DNA of 64,000 nucleotides, taken from a virus. Shown one piece after another: positions 25,096 to 34,384 of this stretch (position 1 is its first letter; each line of letters opens with the position of its first letter). Under the pieces are notes generated by a model. That model did not search any database and had not been told where the DNA came from. It worked only from the letters and a program-made list of their open reading frames with translations. The stretch lies in the IMG/VR virus record IMGVR_UViG_3300028654_000001, positions 248,001 to 312,000 of that record; one strand, given 5' to 3'. The translations under genes and the position numbers were made by a program.

Positions 25096-26115
25096 TTAAT
25101 TCAGCGAATTCAGTGATTCTAGTGGGAGGCTGCCCTTCGGACCTTCAATGATACCACCGTCGATTGGCCAGCTCTTAGGGACTGCAAGCCGTGGAACATC
25201 ACGGCCACGGACGAAGGCATCCGCAATAGCTTCAGACATACCGATAGTTAGCCCGGTAGTTTCTTTGATGTACTGGGTGACACGCTCAACCTTGTGAGCC
25301 TTGGTTTCCTTGGGTACGTACTTGAAAGCAGTCAAACCCTCCCTAGGAACATACACCCGATAGGCCTTTTCATTCACGTCTTGAATAGCCCAATCGACCC
25401 ACTGCCCAGCCTCTTCAACGTCAACACCTTTTGAACGCAGGTACTTCTCGACAGCTCCCTGGGTCATCTCCCTCTTCATCGTCTGGTAGAAAGCGAACGA
25501 AAGCATTTGGTGCTCTCGAGGGACTGGAACCCTCTCGTTGAAGTCGAACCCAAGTGGGGTGGCCCCACGCTCAACAGAAGAGAGGGCCTTGTCCAACTTA
25601 GGAGCTACGTGAGACTCAAAGAACTCTTCGACAAGCTTGTCGACTTGCTTGGTGAGCTCGTCCTTACTCTCCGCAACACTCTTCTCAAGAGCCTCCATAG
25701 TTTCGTTATAGCGTCGCTTCATGTCCGCTTCGATCCTATGAAACTCGGACTTCGAGACCCGGTTGAGCTGCCCTTTCTTCTCAAGTTTGGCGATAATATC
25801 AGCGCTACTGTTTGCAGAGCCCCAGAACTTTTCGTCCCCGTCACTCACTCTCCACATAACAACGGTGGAGCTATCTAGGTCATACACCCAGAGGTACCTC
25901 CATTTGTTAGCATGGGGTTTCTCAATCAACCGAGAGGGTCCTTGCCTAGCACCCTCCTCAAAGTCACTGCCTGTTGGTCCTATATAATCGGATAGGTTGT
26001 ACCGCTTACCGGAAATAGTGACAGTAGGAACCCTTGGCTTCTGGGGCAGTCTTACCAGGGGTCCCGCTTGACGGAACCTGGCTACAACATTGCGAATGAT
26101 CTTGAGGTCGTCCAT
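25096..26115 (-). CDS. Tagged hypothetical protein (VARF)
   Basis: 339 aa. The N-terminus LKIIRNVVARFRQAG matches the shared tag. Residues 130-190 are a probable coiled coil (ALEKSVAESKDEL, LVEEFFESHV). No catalytic motif is recognised. It lies in the 25-34 kb block of tagged proteins, so a virion or targeted-compartment role is possible. Starts one nt after the stop of a 34-aa ORF. Confidence 0.6.
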   Translation of the reverse strand: MDDLKIIRNVVARFRQAGPLVRLPQKPRVPTVTISGKRYNLSDYIGPTGSDFEEGARQGPSRLIEKPHANKWRYLWVYDLDSSTVVMWRVSDGDEKFWGSANSSADIIAKLEKKGQLNRVSKSEFHRIEADMKRRYNETMEALEKSVAESKDELTKQVDKLVEEFFESHVAPKLDKALSSVERGATPLGFDFNERVPVPREHQMLSFAFYQTMKREMTQGAVEKYLRSKGVDVEEAGQWVDWAIQDVNEKAYRVYVPREGLTAFKYVPKETKAHKVERVTQYIKETTGLTIGMSEAIADAFVRGRDVPRLAVPKSWPIDGGIIEGPKGSLPLESLNSLN

Positions 26116-26220
26116 TCAATACTTACCAATATCGATCCGCTTCTTTTCACCAGTCTCGAGATTAACTACTTGGATCCCAATGATGTCTACTACCCTACGG
26201 AGGATGGGATCACTTAACAT
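26116..26220 (-). CDS. Possible 34-aa small protein
   Basis: A short frame, MLSDPILRRVVDIIG..., fills the gap exactly between the genes at 26115 and 26222 (stop abuts the next ATG). Its start resembles the tag (ILRRVV). Tight fit supports it, but it is very short. Confidence 0.45.
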   Translation of the reverse strand: MLSDPILRRVVDIIGIQVVNLETGEKKRIDIGKY

Positions 26221-26221
26221 C

Positions 26222-26701
26222 CTAGACTATTACCCCTAGGTCCCCCAAGTTCTCAACCACCTGCATCAAGCTATCCACAGCATGTACGTCGTCCGTAATG
26301 AGTTTCCTTAGTTCACGATCGTGAACCTTAGTTTCTATACTCTTGAAGTCGTGTATTATATCGTTTACATCAGCTAGGTCATTGGATACAGCGTCAAGGA
26401 CATCATCCTTCTTACGTCTCCAGGACACCAACTTCTCTTCAACTTCCTCTGGAAGGGCCAAGGCACTCTTGTATCTAGAGGCAACCCTTCGAATGAGTAG
26501 GGCATCTTGAAATTCTTTGAGGGGTTCCATTGTAGCTTCTTTCCCTTTTAGGTATTCACTCTGGGGTTTGTGACAGTGAGGAGAACCTGGATTCTTGTGC
26601 TTACAAAATACGGACCACGCAGTTGCCCAGGCCTGCTCATCAGAGTAGTCTGGGTTATCCTTTTTAATTTTCTCGTGGTATTTGTCAACTGGAGAGGGCA
26701 T
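26222..26701 (-). CDS. Tagged protein with AW.TAWS...C.HKNPGS.HC N-domain
   Basis: 159 aa. The N-terminal domain DEQAWATAWSVFCKHKNPG with HCHK is a short Cys/His element I associate with many large phages. From residue 58 a new Met opens MEPLKEFQDALLIRRVASRY, a full copy of the shared tag, followed by helices. The internal tag suggests either an internal start or cleavage. Function unknown. Confidence 0.6.
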   Translation of the reverse strand: MPSPVDKYHEKIKKDNPDYSDEQAWATAWSVFCKHKNPGSPHCHKPQSEYLKGKEATMEPLKEFQDALLIRRVASRYKSALALPEEVEEKLVSWRRKKDDVLDAVSNDLADVNDIIHDFKSIETKVHDRELRKLITDDVHAVDSLMQVVENLGDLGVIV

Positions 26702-26705
26702 GTTA

Positions 26706-28049
26706 TCACCTGATGCTTGGTTGTGCCTTCACTCGAGCGGCTACTCTTGAAGCAAGCACTGCATCCTCAAATTCACGAAGTGATTCGGTTGCTGACTTCT
26801 CAGACCCTTCGTTCTTCTTGACGAACCAGATCTCGGACACGTCACTCAAGTTTACCTTAACCGTACCCTCTTCATCATTGGAGGTTGCCTCTTCCGTTGG
26901 CTCTTCCTCAGGGGGCTCCTCTTCCGTTGGTTCTTCCTCGTCAAGATCCTCTTCGGGCTCTTCAGCACCCTCATCAAAAGAGGTAAGAACACTGTCAACA
27001 TCCTCGTCACCAAAGTCCTCAAACTCCTTGGCGACGTTAGCCGTCATGAAGTTACCGAGAACGTCATCAACATCTACCTCAGCACCCTCAGCCGCATAGC
27101 GGTATAGGACCAGAGCCGGGTTTCCAGTAGAAGCCAAATGGCTCATGAACTCCTCAACTCCGTGTCCGATGTGACCGATCTCATCCAGAACATGGAGGTG
27201 ACCCATTGCACGCGACACAGCCTTCATGGCTGTGTGTCTTGCCATCCCTTTGGCAAAGGCCCCAGCGGCTGCAATCGGGCTGCTAGCAGTCAGAGCTGCA
27301 GCTGCAACACCAATGGCTATATGCATGGCAACGGTCTTGACAGCCTTTTTCTGATCCTTGCTCATCTTCTTTCCACTAAGTACAGTCTTGATCCCTTGAC
27401 CGGCTTCTTTGTACTCGTGGACTTCGTGCTTGACGGCCTTTACCACTCCTTTAGTGATCTTCTCTGGAGCTTCAACTAGAGACTTGTGGATCTCATGAAG
27501 GACCTTGCGGCGATGGCTGTCATCCTGAATGAACTGTTGGACTTCCTTAGGGGCATTCTTGACGAAGTCGAGCGCCTTGGCGCCGAGCCCCTTCATCCGT
27601 TCCTTCCAGTTCTTCTTCGGAGACTCCTTATGCTCGTCGGTCTTGGCTTTTGGCTTTTCCTCAGTCGTAGTCTCCTCTGGTTTCTCACCAGTGGGCTTCT
27701 CCTTGGTCTTATCGTCAGTGGGCTTTCCTTTTGACTTATCCTTTTCTTCAGCCTTCTCCACCCAGGCCTGGTAGGCCTTCATGGCCTCCTGATAGAAGTG
27801 CTTGTTCTTCAGAGCTGTGCTGAACGAGACTTGGCGGTGCCGGTCACGAGACAGTGGATTGGGACTCGGGTTCGGAACCATCCTCTTGCCACCCTGTTGG
27901 GTGGTCTCGAGCCACTCACGCCACCGGGGGGGTACACGACCCTTGTTGCTCGAGGAACCCTCTTCCGGATCTTCGCCCTCACTCAGAGCAACTTTCTGAT
28001 AGAGAGCGGCTACTCGAAGAGCCAGCACATGATCAGCTAGGTTAATCAT
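26706..28049 (-). CDS. Large tagged protein, tag at both ends
   Basis: 447 aa. N-terminus ADHVLALRVAALYQK and C-terminus LREFEDAVLASRVAARVK both resemble the tag; the C-terminal copy is close to that in the 159-aa neighbour. Between them: a Lys/Glu/Thr/Pro-rich segment (100-145), a basic helical region, an Ala-rich hydrophobic helix (about 250-270), then an acidic Glu/Pro tract (350-395). Charge-segregated, low-complexity build suggests a structural or scaffold-like protein. Not otherwise recognised. Confidence 0.6.
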   Translation of the reverse strand: MINLADHVLALRVAALYQKVALSEGEDPEEGSSSNKGRVPPRWREWLETTQQGGKRMVPNPSPNPLSRDRHRQVSFSTALKNKHFYQEAMKAYQAWVEKAEEKDKSKGKPTDDKTKEKPTGEKPEETTTEEKPKAKTDEHKESPKKNWKERMKGLGAKALDFVKNAPKEVQQFIQDDSHRRKVLHEIHKSLVEAPEKITKGVVKAVKHEVHEYKEAGQGIKTVLSGKKMSKDQKKAVKTVAMHIAIGVAAAALTASSPIAAAGAFAKGMARHTAMKAVSRAMGHLHVLDEIGHIGHGVEEFMSHLASTGNPALVLYRYAAEGAEVDVDDVLGNFMTANVAKEFEDFGDEDVDSVLTSFDEGAEEPEEDLDEEEPTEEEPPEEEPTEEATSNDEEGTVKVNLSDVSEIWFVKKNEGSEKSATESLREFEDAVLASRVAARVKAQPSIR

Positions 28050-28327
28050 ACCTTTTGCAGGTAGTCAGGGTTGCACATGTACATCCTCTGAGTAACCTTC
28101 CCACGAGTTGTAATCTCAGTCACCTGAGCAACTTCAACCCCACGATCACTATAGAGCTTCGTCATGGTACGCTTGGAGTGCATGTACCGCGGTTCTGGCC
28201 AATGAGCTTTCGCTATTGCATCGAGATACTCTTTCTCGGTGCACTCCATCATCCCAGAAGCTGTTTTGGCAGTAGTTTGCTCAGCAAGAACTCTAGCGGC
28301 TACCCTGGCAATGATCTGAAGGCTCAT
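28046..28327 (-). CDS. Small tagged protein
   Basis: 93 aa. N-terminus SLQIIARVAARVLAEQ is the shared tag; the rest (TEKEYLDAIAKAHWP, QRMYMCNPDYL) is a small unknown domain. ATGA-coupled to the 447-aa gene. Confidence 0.6.
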   Translation of the reverse strand: MSLQIIARVAARVLAEQTTAKTASGMMECTEKEYLDAIAKAHWPEPRYMHSKRTMTKLYSDRGVEVAQVTEITTRGKVTQRMYMCNPDYLQKV

Positions 28328-28363
28328 GAACGTCTCCTGCTACAGAAGACGTTATCAAAAGAA

Positions 28364-29047
28364 TCAGGTAGCGTTGCCCGTATCTCGAAGCTTATCTAAC
28401 CACTCCTGGATATTATCCAAATCTGTATACAGGAATAGGACACCGTAAAGAGTGCTAGCCCCGTACAGAACATCTGTGAAGAATGAGTTGTTCTGGGCAG
28501 CTTTTTCGATTTTTTGGTATACAATGGCCTCACTACCCAGGTATACCTCGAGATTCCAATCGATACTGAACTCCTCCTCCTCTTTCAGAAGCTTGTCTTG
28601 AAGCACCCCTGCTTCCTTAGCAAGCTGATACATCTTGATCATGCTAGGAAGGTCTTGAACAGCCTCAATAATACCGTGCGATAGCTTAAGTCCCTCAACG
28701 ATCTGTTTCATGAGGGTCTCCCACTCTTTGTCAAGCTTCTTTGCTACGGTAACCCCCTCTTGCAACAGGCTAACTAGTTGCTCAGTATCTTTGATCCTCT
28801 GTTCGATCTTGTCCGCTTCAACCCCAATTGCAGGAGTCTGGAGTGGGCCGACTAAGGATCTGAAGATAGAAGCCAAGTACTTGCACTTCTTTATGTAACC
28901 CCCAGCAGCCTTAACGTCTCGTTTGACCGAATCTCTGGCGTCTTCCCATTCAATAGCCTCCGCATCCCCGAACCAATCAATGGCAGAGGTTACTTGTTGT
29001 TGATAGCGTTTAACAACAGAGGCTATGAGGGTTCTATCGTCAGTCAC
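28364..29047 (-). CDS. Tagged helical protein
   Basis: 227 aa. N-terminus RTLIASVVKRYQQQ is a variant of the tag. The body is almost wholly helical, with a hydrophobic stretch near the C-terminus (FFTDVLYGASTLYGVLFLY) that could be membrane-active. Unknown. Confidence 0.55.
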   Translation of the reverse strand: MTDDRTLIASVVKRYQQQVTSAIDWFGDAEAIEWEDARDSVKRDVKAAGGYIKKCKYLASIFRSLVGPLQTPAIGVEADKIEQRIKDTEQLVSLLQEGVTVAKKLDKEWETLMKQIVEGLKLSHGIIEAVQDLPSMIKMYQLAKEAGVLQDKLLKEEEEFSIDWNLEVYLGSEAIVYQKIEKAAQNNSFFTDVLYGASTLYGVLFLYTDLDNIQEWLDKLRDTGNAT

Positions 29048-29070
29048 ATAGAACTAACTCAATCAAAAGA

Positions 29071-31446
29071 TCAGGCTTCAGCAGCGGCCGGAGAAATCTC
29101 CCCCCGAGGGGGTATGTCAGCAGGCTCCCGCTCTCGCAAGGTAATCATACAATCCCCACCATTGACGGCTTGTTTCGTTACAACAATCTTTTCAATGTCA
29201 GGGTTGTTTGGAGCTTCATAGGAGATCTTCCTGGTTGCTTTCTCTACAATCGAACGCAGAGCCCTGGCACCCGTTGGCTTCTTCTTAGCCAGAGTGGCGA
29301 TCTCGGTGAGAGCTTCTGGATCAAATTCAAGGTTGATCCCATCCATTCTGAAGAGGGCCTGAACCTGTTGCACTATACTATTCCGTGGTTTCACCAAAAT
29401 CTCGACTAACTGTTCTTCTGTTAGCTCGATAGTACTAGTAATTATAGGAAGGCGTCCCATCATCTCAGGTATGATCCCAAAGTCCAGAACATCTTGCTCT
29501 ATAACCTCAGTATAACCACGGGTTTTATCAACTTTTTCCTTTGCTACAGCCCCAAAACCCATGCTGGAACTCTTGTTCAACCTTCGAGCAACAATCTCAT
29601 CAATGCTAGCAAAGGCACCCGCGCAGATGAAGAGAATGTTCGTAGTATCCACCAAGTCAAAGGTCTGCATCCCGGCGCCAGCCTTACCCATTCCACGAGG
29701 GACTGCCACTGTCGACCCCTCGAGGAGCTTGAGGAGGGCTTGCTGAACACCCTCACCAGATACATCCCGGTACCCAGCTCGGTCACGACCGCTACCCCTG
29801 GCGATCTTGTCTACCTCGTCTAAAAACACGATTCCCCATTGAGCACGCTCCACATCTCCACCCGCATCTAATATGAGACCCTGGATGAGAGTCTCCACAT
29901 CAGCCCCAACATAACCGGCTTGTGTGAGGGTGGTTGCGTCTCCAACATGGAATGGAACGTTCAGCATCCGAGCTAACGTCTCAAAAATATGAGTTTTTCC
30001 AGTGTTATGGGTAACAGTGAAGTCGTCCAGTAGGTAGCGGTGGTCCCCATCTAAAACAAATCCAAAGTATTCCTCAGCCGGCATAGTTCGAGTCTTGAAT
30101 CCAATCCTGAGAACATTTTTACTAGACTGCCTCTCAGCTGCCTTCTTACGAGGTATTCTAGTAGGGACTTCAGAGGTACTTCCGGATATGCACATCCGAT
30201 AGTAAGCCCCTACAAATCCTGTTTGACAACTCTTTGTACAAGGTTGCGGGTAACAAGCAAAACCAAGACTCCTAGTAATGAAGGTTAGGTCCCCCACTAA
30301 GGTTTTCGACTTGTTTACGAAGTCAAAGCAACTGCATTCATCGAGAGAACCATCTGTATCGATTAACCCTGCTAGGATCTCTAACCGATCTTTCCTAGAT
30401 GCTGTTTTGTAACAATGAGGTATGAACTTGTTCTCTCCAGTAACCCTAAGTAAACCTAGGCCCTCTAATGCTTTTGCTATTGGATTCTGAGGCTTACCGC
30501 ATCCTGGCTTGTCTGGGTTGGGGGAGTAACTATCACTCTGGGTCAAGTAATAAGTTGGGCACCGTTCCCCATTAGAATCATTCGGGGATAGGGTTAATCC
30601 AAATTTAGCAGCTTGCCTCTCTAGCTCTGCAAGTATCTCTGGGTCATCTGTAGTCACACCTGGGGTGCCTCCTAATGAACCGTCACCTAGTAGGATACCT
30701 AAGAAGTAAGGGTCAATAGGGAGTTCAGTTGTAGTAGCGGTAAACTCAACTGGTACCCGGAATAACTTGTGAACCGACTTCCTAGTTCTAGACCAAGATA
30801 GCCAATCCATTAGGGCAACGTCAGAAACATCATTAGCAGGGCGGTACCCTGATCCACCATTGTATCCAGTACGAACAAGAGTAAGGATATGACCCTCATT
30901 AACTACCCAGGGCTCGCCCTTAGTTGGAACAATCTCAACCATCCCACTAGTACCCCGATGTAATTCAAGTACATTGCGAGGGGTACTATCTGGACCCATA
31001 AGCTGATCACCCACCTGAACATCCTCTACAGCTTTTAGGGTCCCATCGAACATCAGCACAAGCTGACCTTTTTGGTGGCACCCGCTCGGCCCTAGAAACA
31101 AAATATTGCTTTTCCTAATTTCCACGGGTTTTGACCCGTCAGTCGGTTGCTCAGTAGCCCACTTACGACGTTTGAAGTGGTTGTAGACCACCGTGGAGAT
31201 GTCAATCTTGGCTTGCTCTTGTCCAATCACAAATTCATCCAAGTGAGCTTTGATCTCAAAGGGCTTCTTAAGAGGTTCTTCTTTCTTAGCCTCAAAGCCA
31301 CCCTTTTCAGCACCAGCTTCAAGAGAGGCAGCAGCCTGTACAATACATCGATTGCAGATCGATGGCCCCTTCTCTGGATTTGCTACAACGAGGTTCTTAA
31401 CCTCGTTTCGGGGGCGTCCGCAAAAGTCACAGGTAGTTACTGCCAT
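29071..31446 (-). CDS. clpX: ClpX-like AAA+ unfoldase, intein-split
   Basis: 791 aa precursor; 432 aa after removal of the intein (residues 123-481), close to bacterial ClpX. N-terminal zinc finger CDFCG...CNRC, Walker A split as GPSG/TGKT, pore loop AGYVGADVE, Walker B IVFLDEVDKIA, and sensor regions are all present. The loop SSSMGFGAV corresponds to the ClpP-docking IGF loop, so docking onto host ClpP is plausible. The RKH loop of bacterial ClpX is replaced by Gly/Ala-rich sequence (GMGKAGAGM), suggesting altered substrate choice. CGGTGTA lies 13 nt before the ATG, with no Shine-Dalgarno. Confidence 0.9.
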   Translation of the reverse strand: MAVTTCDFCGRPRNEVKNLVVANPEKGPSICNRCIVQAAASLEAGAEKGGFEAKKEEPLKKPFEIKAHLDEFVIGQEQAKIDISTVVYNHFKRRKWATEQPTDGSKPVEIRKSNILFLGPSGCHQKGQLVLMFDGTLKAVEDVQVGDQLMGPDSTPRNVLELHRGTSGMVEIVPTKGEPWVVNEGHILTLVRTGYNGGSGYRPANDVSDVALMDWLSWSRTRKSVHKLFRVPVEFTATTTELPIDPYFLGILLGDGSLGGTPGVTTDDPEILAELERQAAKFGLTLSPNDSNGERCPTYYLTQSDSYSPNPDKPGCGKPQNPIAKALEGLGLLRVTGENKFIPHCYKTASRKDRLEILAGLIDTDGSLDECSCFDFVNKSKTLVGDLTFITRSLGFACYPQPCTKSCQTGFVGAYYRMCISGSTSEVPTRIPRKKAAERQSSKNVLRIGFKTRTMPAEEYFGFVLDGDHRYLLDDFTVTHNTGKTHIFETLARMLNVPFHVGDATTLTQAGYVGADVETLIQGLILDAGGDVERAQWGIVFLDEVDKIARGSGRDRAGYRDVSGEGVQQALLKLLEGSTVAVPRGMGKAGAGMQTFDLVDTTNILFICAGAFASIDEIVARRLNKSSSMGFGAVAKEKVDKTRGYTEVIEQDVLDFGIIPEMMGRLPIITSTIELTEEQLVEILVKPRNSIVQQVQALFRMDGINLEFDPEALTEIATLAKKKPTGARALRSIVEKATRKISYEAPNNPDIEKIVVTKQAVNGGDCMITLREREPADIPPRGEISPAAAEA
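30004..31080 (-). mobile_element. Intein with LAGLIDADG endonuclease in clpX Walker A
   Basis: 359 residues, Cys123 (CHQKGQLVLMFDG) to Asn481 (TVTHN), followed by Thr+1. LAGLIDADG motifs LGILLGDGSL and LAGLIDTDGS are visible. Insertion is exactly inside the P-loop. Confidence 0.9.
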
Positions 31447-31459
31447 AGAGGAGGTATAC

Positions 31460-31466
31460 TACACCG
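31460..31466 (-). promoter_or_regulatory. CGGTGTA motif before clpX
   Basis: 13 nt before the ATG at 31446; the gap is pyrimidine-rich (CCTCCTCT), the opposite of a Shine-Dalgarno. Confidence 0.65.
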
Positions 31467-31498
31467 ACAGCCTACTAATGCCAAGTAAATCGTGGATT

Positions 31499-33715
31499 CT
31501 AGCCCATCAGCTTCTCAAACCGCTCGACTTTTAAGTGGTCCCATGGGCCGGTTATATTGAAGTGTCCAAGAGCGAATAACTCAGCAAATGACTCACTAGA
31601 ACCTGACATGGACTCGGTCATACTGTACTTGCTAGTCCACCACTCCGGCTTGTCGAAGTCAACGGGTAACTTGTGTAGTTTCTCGTACCGGTGCCCAAGT
31701 TCGTGAATCAAAATGTAGTCTACGCTGCCGTATGTGCCACCAGAACGCTGGAGAATCTTTGGGACAGCCCGAACATAGAGCGTGTCTTCAGATGCGCTAT
31801 ACCTGCCTGAGGATGTACCCCTGAAGTTTTTCGGTGGGGCTAGAGCTACAGTCAGGCCTCCCGAGAGAGCCTTCTTCCTCCATCCTGAAAGGCCACTGAA
31901 CAGGGAGTCTAATCGAGTTGCATACTTGATGAGATTGTCCTCGGACATACCTACCTTGTTGAGGTAGGTGTCAGATCCAATCTTGTACTCTGCTACAAGC
32001 TTGCTACCACCTTCATCAGTGAAATACTGAATGAGCTCATCCATCTTTGGCTTCAAGTCTCGTTCCCATAGAGTCTTGACAACCACTTGAGTCATTTTAT
32101 CGGAATCTGGAGAGAGGTTCCACCCATGCTCGTTTCTGGATTGATTCAAGATCCCCATAAAGCGATCCAAAGAGTCAACCATACCCCGGTGCCCACGGAC
32201 ACTGACTCCAACCTTGAAGTTCTGCTTCATCCAATCAGCCAAGTCATAGGCCTTGGATCTATCATAGGGGCCATGCAGAAGAGATTCAACTCTCTTTTCA
32301 AGATCATCAGCTAAGCCCGCTAAGAAAAGGCGAGCTATTCGAAGTGGGTATATTGCGGCTGACTTGTTGTGTTTGAAGAACTCAACCTGCTTGAGCCGAT
32401 CCTCTGCTTCTTCCTTGGACTTATAGCAACCACCACTCCAATCAGGGTTATTTGGGCTACGAACGCAGTACTGCCCTTTTTCCTTATGGATGACTGCCAG
32501 CACCGATCCTGCAAGCTTCACCTCACCTGGGATAACAATCCTCAACCAGTCCTTTACTTGGTCTAGGACTGTAGCGGAACCGTAGCCAACTAACCTACCG
32601 ATAGCATCACAGAAAGCCTCTTCTGGCTTCTTACCAGCGTACCCTGTGACGGGGTTCTTGGGTACCTTGAGTGTGGTGACCCCAGCATCAAACCCACTCT
32701 GAAAGTCTTCTCGAGTCTCGTAAGCGTGGCTAGATTGATGTCCGTGAGATAGGACGTCCACTTGGAGGGCAAGGACAGGATCCTTGGTCTTCATGTAGTC
32801 GGTGAAGTCCGAACTCCAGGTGAGACGTTCTGGCCACTTGTCAAGAAGCTCCTTTAGATCAAGGGGACCATAGTCCTGACGAATAGCCGTGTCCCAGTAC
32901 TCCTGAGCGGAACCAGAGAGGCCCTTGTACATGTGGTGGGCCATCTCGTGAGCCATCATATGAGCCCCCCACAGCGAGCTTTCCCCTGTCATGGACAACA
33001 TAGAGACCATGATGTGATCCGTTAGGTATTCCCCACCCTGGTCTAATTTACCCTCGAAGTTGATCTCAATCGGAAGTTGGTGATGGATCAACCAAGGGAC
33101 AGTCTTAGAGGCATTGCGCCTGTAGATTCGGAGGGACTCCCTAAACTTGGCGAGAGTCTCCTGTTGCCAATCCTCTTTAGGATCGAACCCGTAGACCTCT
33201 GCTTGGAAACCCTCGATCACCAATCGATCTCGGTTTGGGACTTTGACCTTGATCTCAGAATCCGGAACATTCTCAAGTGCACCCTTGATAGCTTTCCAGA
33301 ACTTCTGTGCTCGGACTTTGACTTTCTTTTCCCAAGGATCCTTATCCATCAGGAATCTTTGGAATCTAGCATCCTTGCCTGCAACTGTAGCAGGAAGGCT
33401 TGGGGCCATCAAGGGAAACGCTAGCTCCAAGTAAAAGTCCCAAGCTGGAGTCCTAAGTTTATCGAAACGGTGATCCCCATTATCCTTGTACTCATTCAGG
33501 AACTGTTCGAACATGAGGAGCTTGAATCTCCCCTTGTACACATCGAAGGCCTCTTTTAGCTCAACGGCCTCATCATAGTCCTTGACCAGAGGTAGGTTCT
33601 TCATCAAGGTGAGGAAGTCCTTGCGCATCTTCTCCACCCAGTTCACATTGATCTGTGAGATACCCGCTACTTTACGGCGGTACCTGTGGGCTACGGTGAG
33701 TACGAGAGGATCCAA
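31499..33715 (-). CDS. Two-domain tagged zinc metallopeptidase, possible polyprotein
   Basis: 738 aa. First HExxH at 256-260 (HEMAHHM), second at 671-675 (HELGHRYEKLH), with ESFAELFALGH later supplying a likely third ligand for the second. Tag LVLTVAHRYRRK at the N-terminus and a second tag-like LRIARLFLAG at 458-467. Just before the second tag lies GQYCVRSPNNPDW with GGCYKSKEEAEDR and EFFKH, a small Cys element I associate with phage virion proteins. The arrangement tag-protease-tag-protease looks like two proteins fused end to end, possibly cleaved between. Substrates unknown. Confidence 0.65.
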   Translation of the reverse strand: MDPLVLTVAHRYRRKVAGISQINVNWVEKMRKDFLTLMKNLPLVKDYDEAVELKEAFDVYKGRFKLLMFEQFLNEYKDNGDHRFDKLRTPAWDFYLELAFPLMAPSLPATVAGKDARFQRFLMDKDPWEKKVKVRAQKFWKAIKGALENVPDSEIKVKVPNRDRLVIEGFQAEVYGFDPKEDWQQETLAKFRESLRIYRRNASKTVPWLIHHQLPIEINFEGKLDQGGEYLTDHIMVSMLSMTGESSLWGAHMMAHEMAHHMYKGLSGSAQEYWDTAIRQDYGPLDLKELLDKWPERLTWSSDFTDYMKTKDPVLALQVDVLSHGHQSSHAYETREDFQSGFDAGVTTLKVPKNPVTGYAGKKPEEAFCDAIGRLVGYGSATVLDQVKDWLRIVIPGEVKLAGSVLAVIHKEKGQYCVRSPNNPDWSGGCYKSKEEAEDRLKQVEFFKHNKSAAIYPLRIARLFLAGLADDLEKRVESLLHGPYDRSKAYDLADWMKQNFKVGVSVRGHRGMVDSLDRFMGILNQSRNEHGWNLSPDSDKMTQVVVKTLWERDLKPKMDELIQYFTDEGGSKLVAEYKIGSDTYLNKVGMSEDNLIKYATRLDSLFSGLSGWRKKALSGGLTVALAPPKNFRGTSSGRYSASEDTLYVRAVPKILQRSGGTYGSVDYILIHELGHRYEKLHKLPVDFDKPEWWTSKYSMTESMSGSSESFAELFALGHFNITGPWDHLKVERFEKLMG

Positions 33716-33718
33716 TGA

Positions 33719-34384
33719 TCACACCCCGAGTAGGTTAGCCAGCGCGGCCGCGGCTTCAGCAGGCTTGTTGTACTCGATGTTGTTCACCGCTTCCCAAGTC
33801 ATGCCCTGACGGTCAAGCCTCCACCTCGAACCATCCTGGATGATTCTGTATGTGCCCTTTGGGGTCTCGGCAAGATACACCAAGTAGTTCTCGTCTCGTC
33901 GACTTATCTCCAAGATTTGGAATTGGATCTTCGTACCAAGCTTAGTCTTGCCCTTCGGAACCGACTTGACCTTCATCCAATCGTTGTACTCTTCAACAGA
34001 GGTCTCAATAGCTTTAATCTTGACCTTCTGGCTCTCGTTCTCCCCGATCTCACCCTTGATCCAATCGACCCAAGTGTTGAGAGCTAAGAGGTGTGCCTTC
34101 AGGGTTCGGATAGCTTCATCCAGGTCACCTGACAGCTGACTGACCTTTTCAGGAGGGATGACAGTGCTATGACTGAGTATCCCAAGGAACTGGAATAGAT
34201 GATTGTCAAGCCGAGCTCTAGCTTGCTCTGCATTCACGAACGTTTCAAGAGAGGGTTTGGAGTATCCAGGAAGGTAACCCTTCATGTCCAGTGTACGGAG
34301 CTCTTTCAACAACTCACGAACGAGATCCCCAGTCTTTTCTGACTTGTCCGAAGAAACCTTCCAACGATCATTACCCATCGACAT
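33719..34384 (-). CDS. Hypothetical protein
   Basis: 221 aa from MSMGNDRWK (ATG at 34384), chosen because the longer start at 34423 would overlap the nitrilase gene. A helical N-terminal two-thirds is followed by a beta-rich C-terminal domain (YLVYLAETPKGTYRIIQDG). Not recognised. Confidence 0.55.
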   Translation of the reverse strand: MSMGNDRWKVSSDKSEKTGDLVRELLKELRTLDMKGYLPGYSKPSLETFVNAEQARARLDNHLFQFLGILSHSTVIPPEKVSQLSGDLDEAIRTLKAHLLALNTWVDWIKGEIGENESQKVKIKAIETSVEEYNDWMKVKSVPKGKTKLGTKIQFQILEISRRDENYLVYLAETPKGTYRIIQDGSRWRLDRQGMTWEAVNNIEYNKPAEAAAALANLLGV

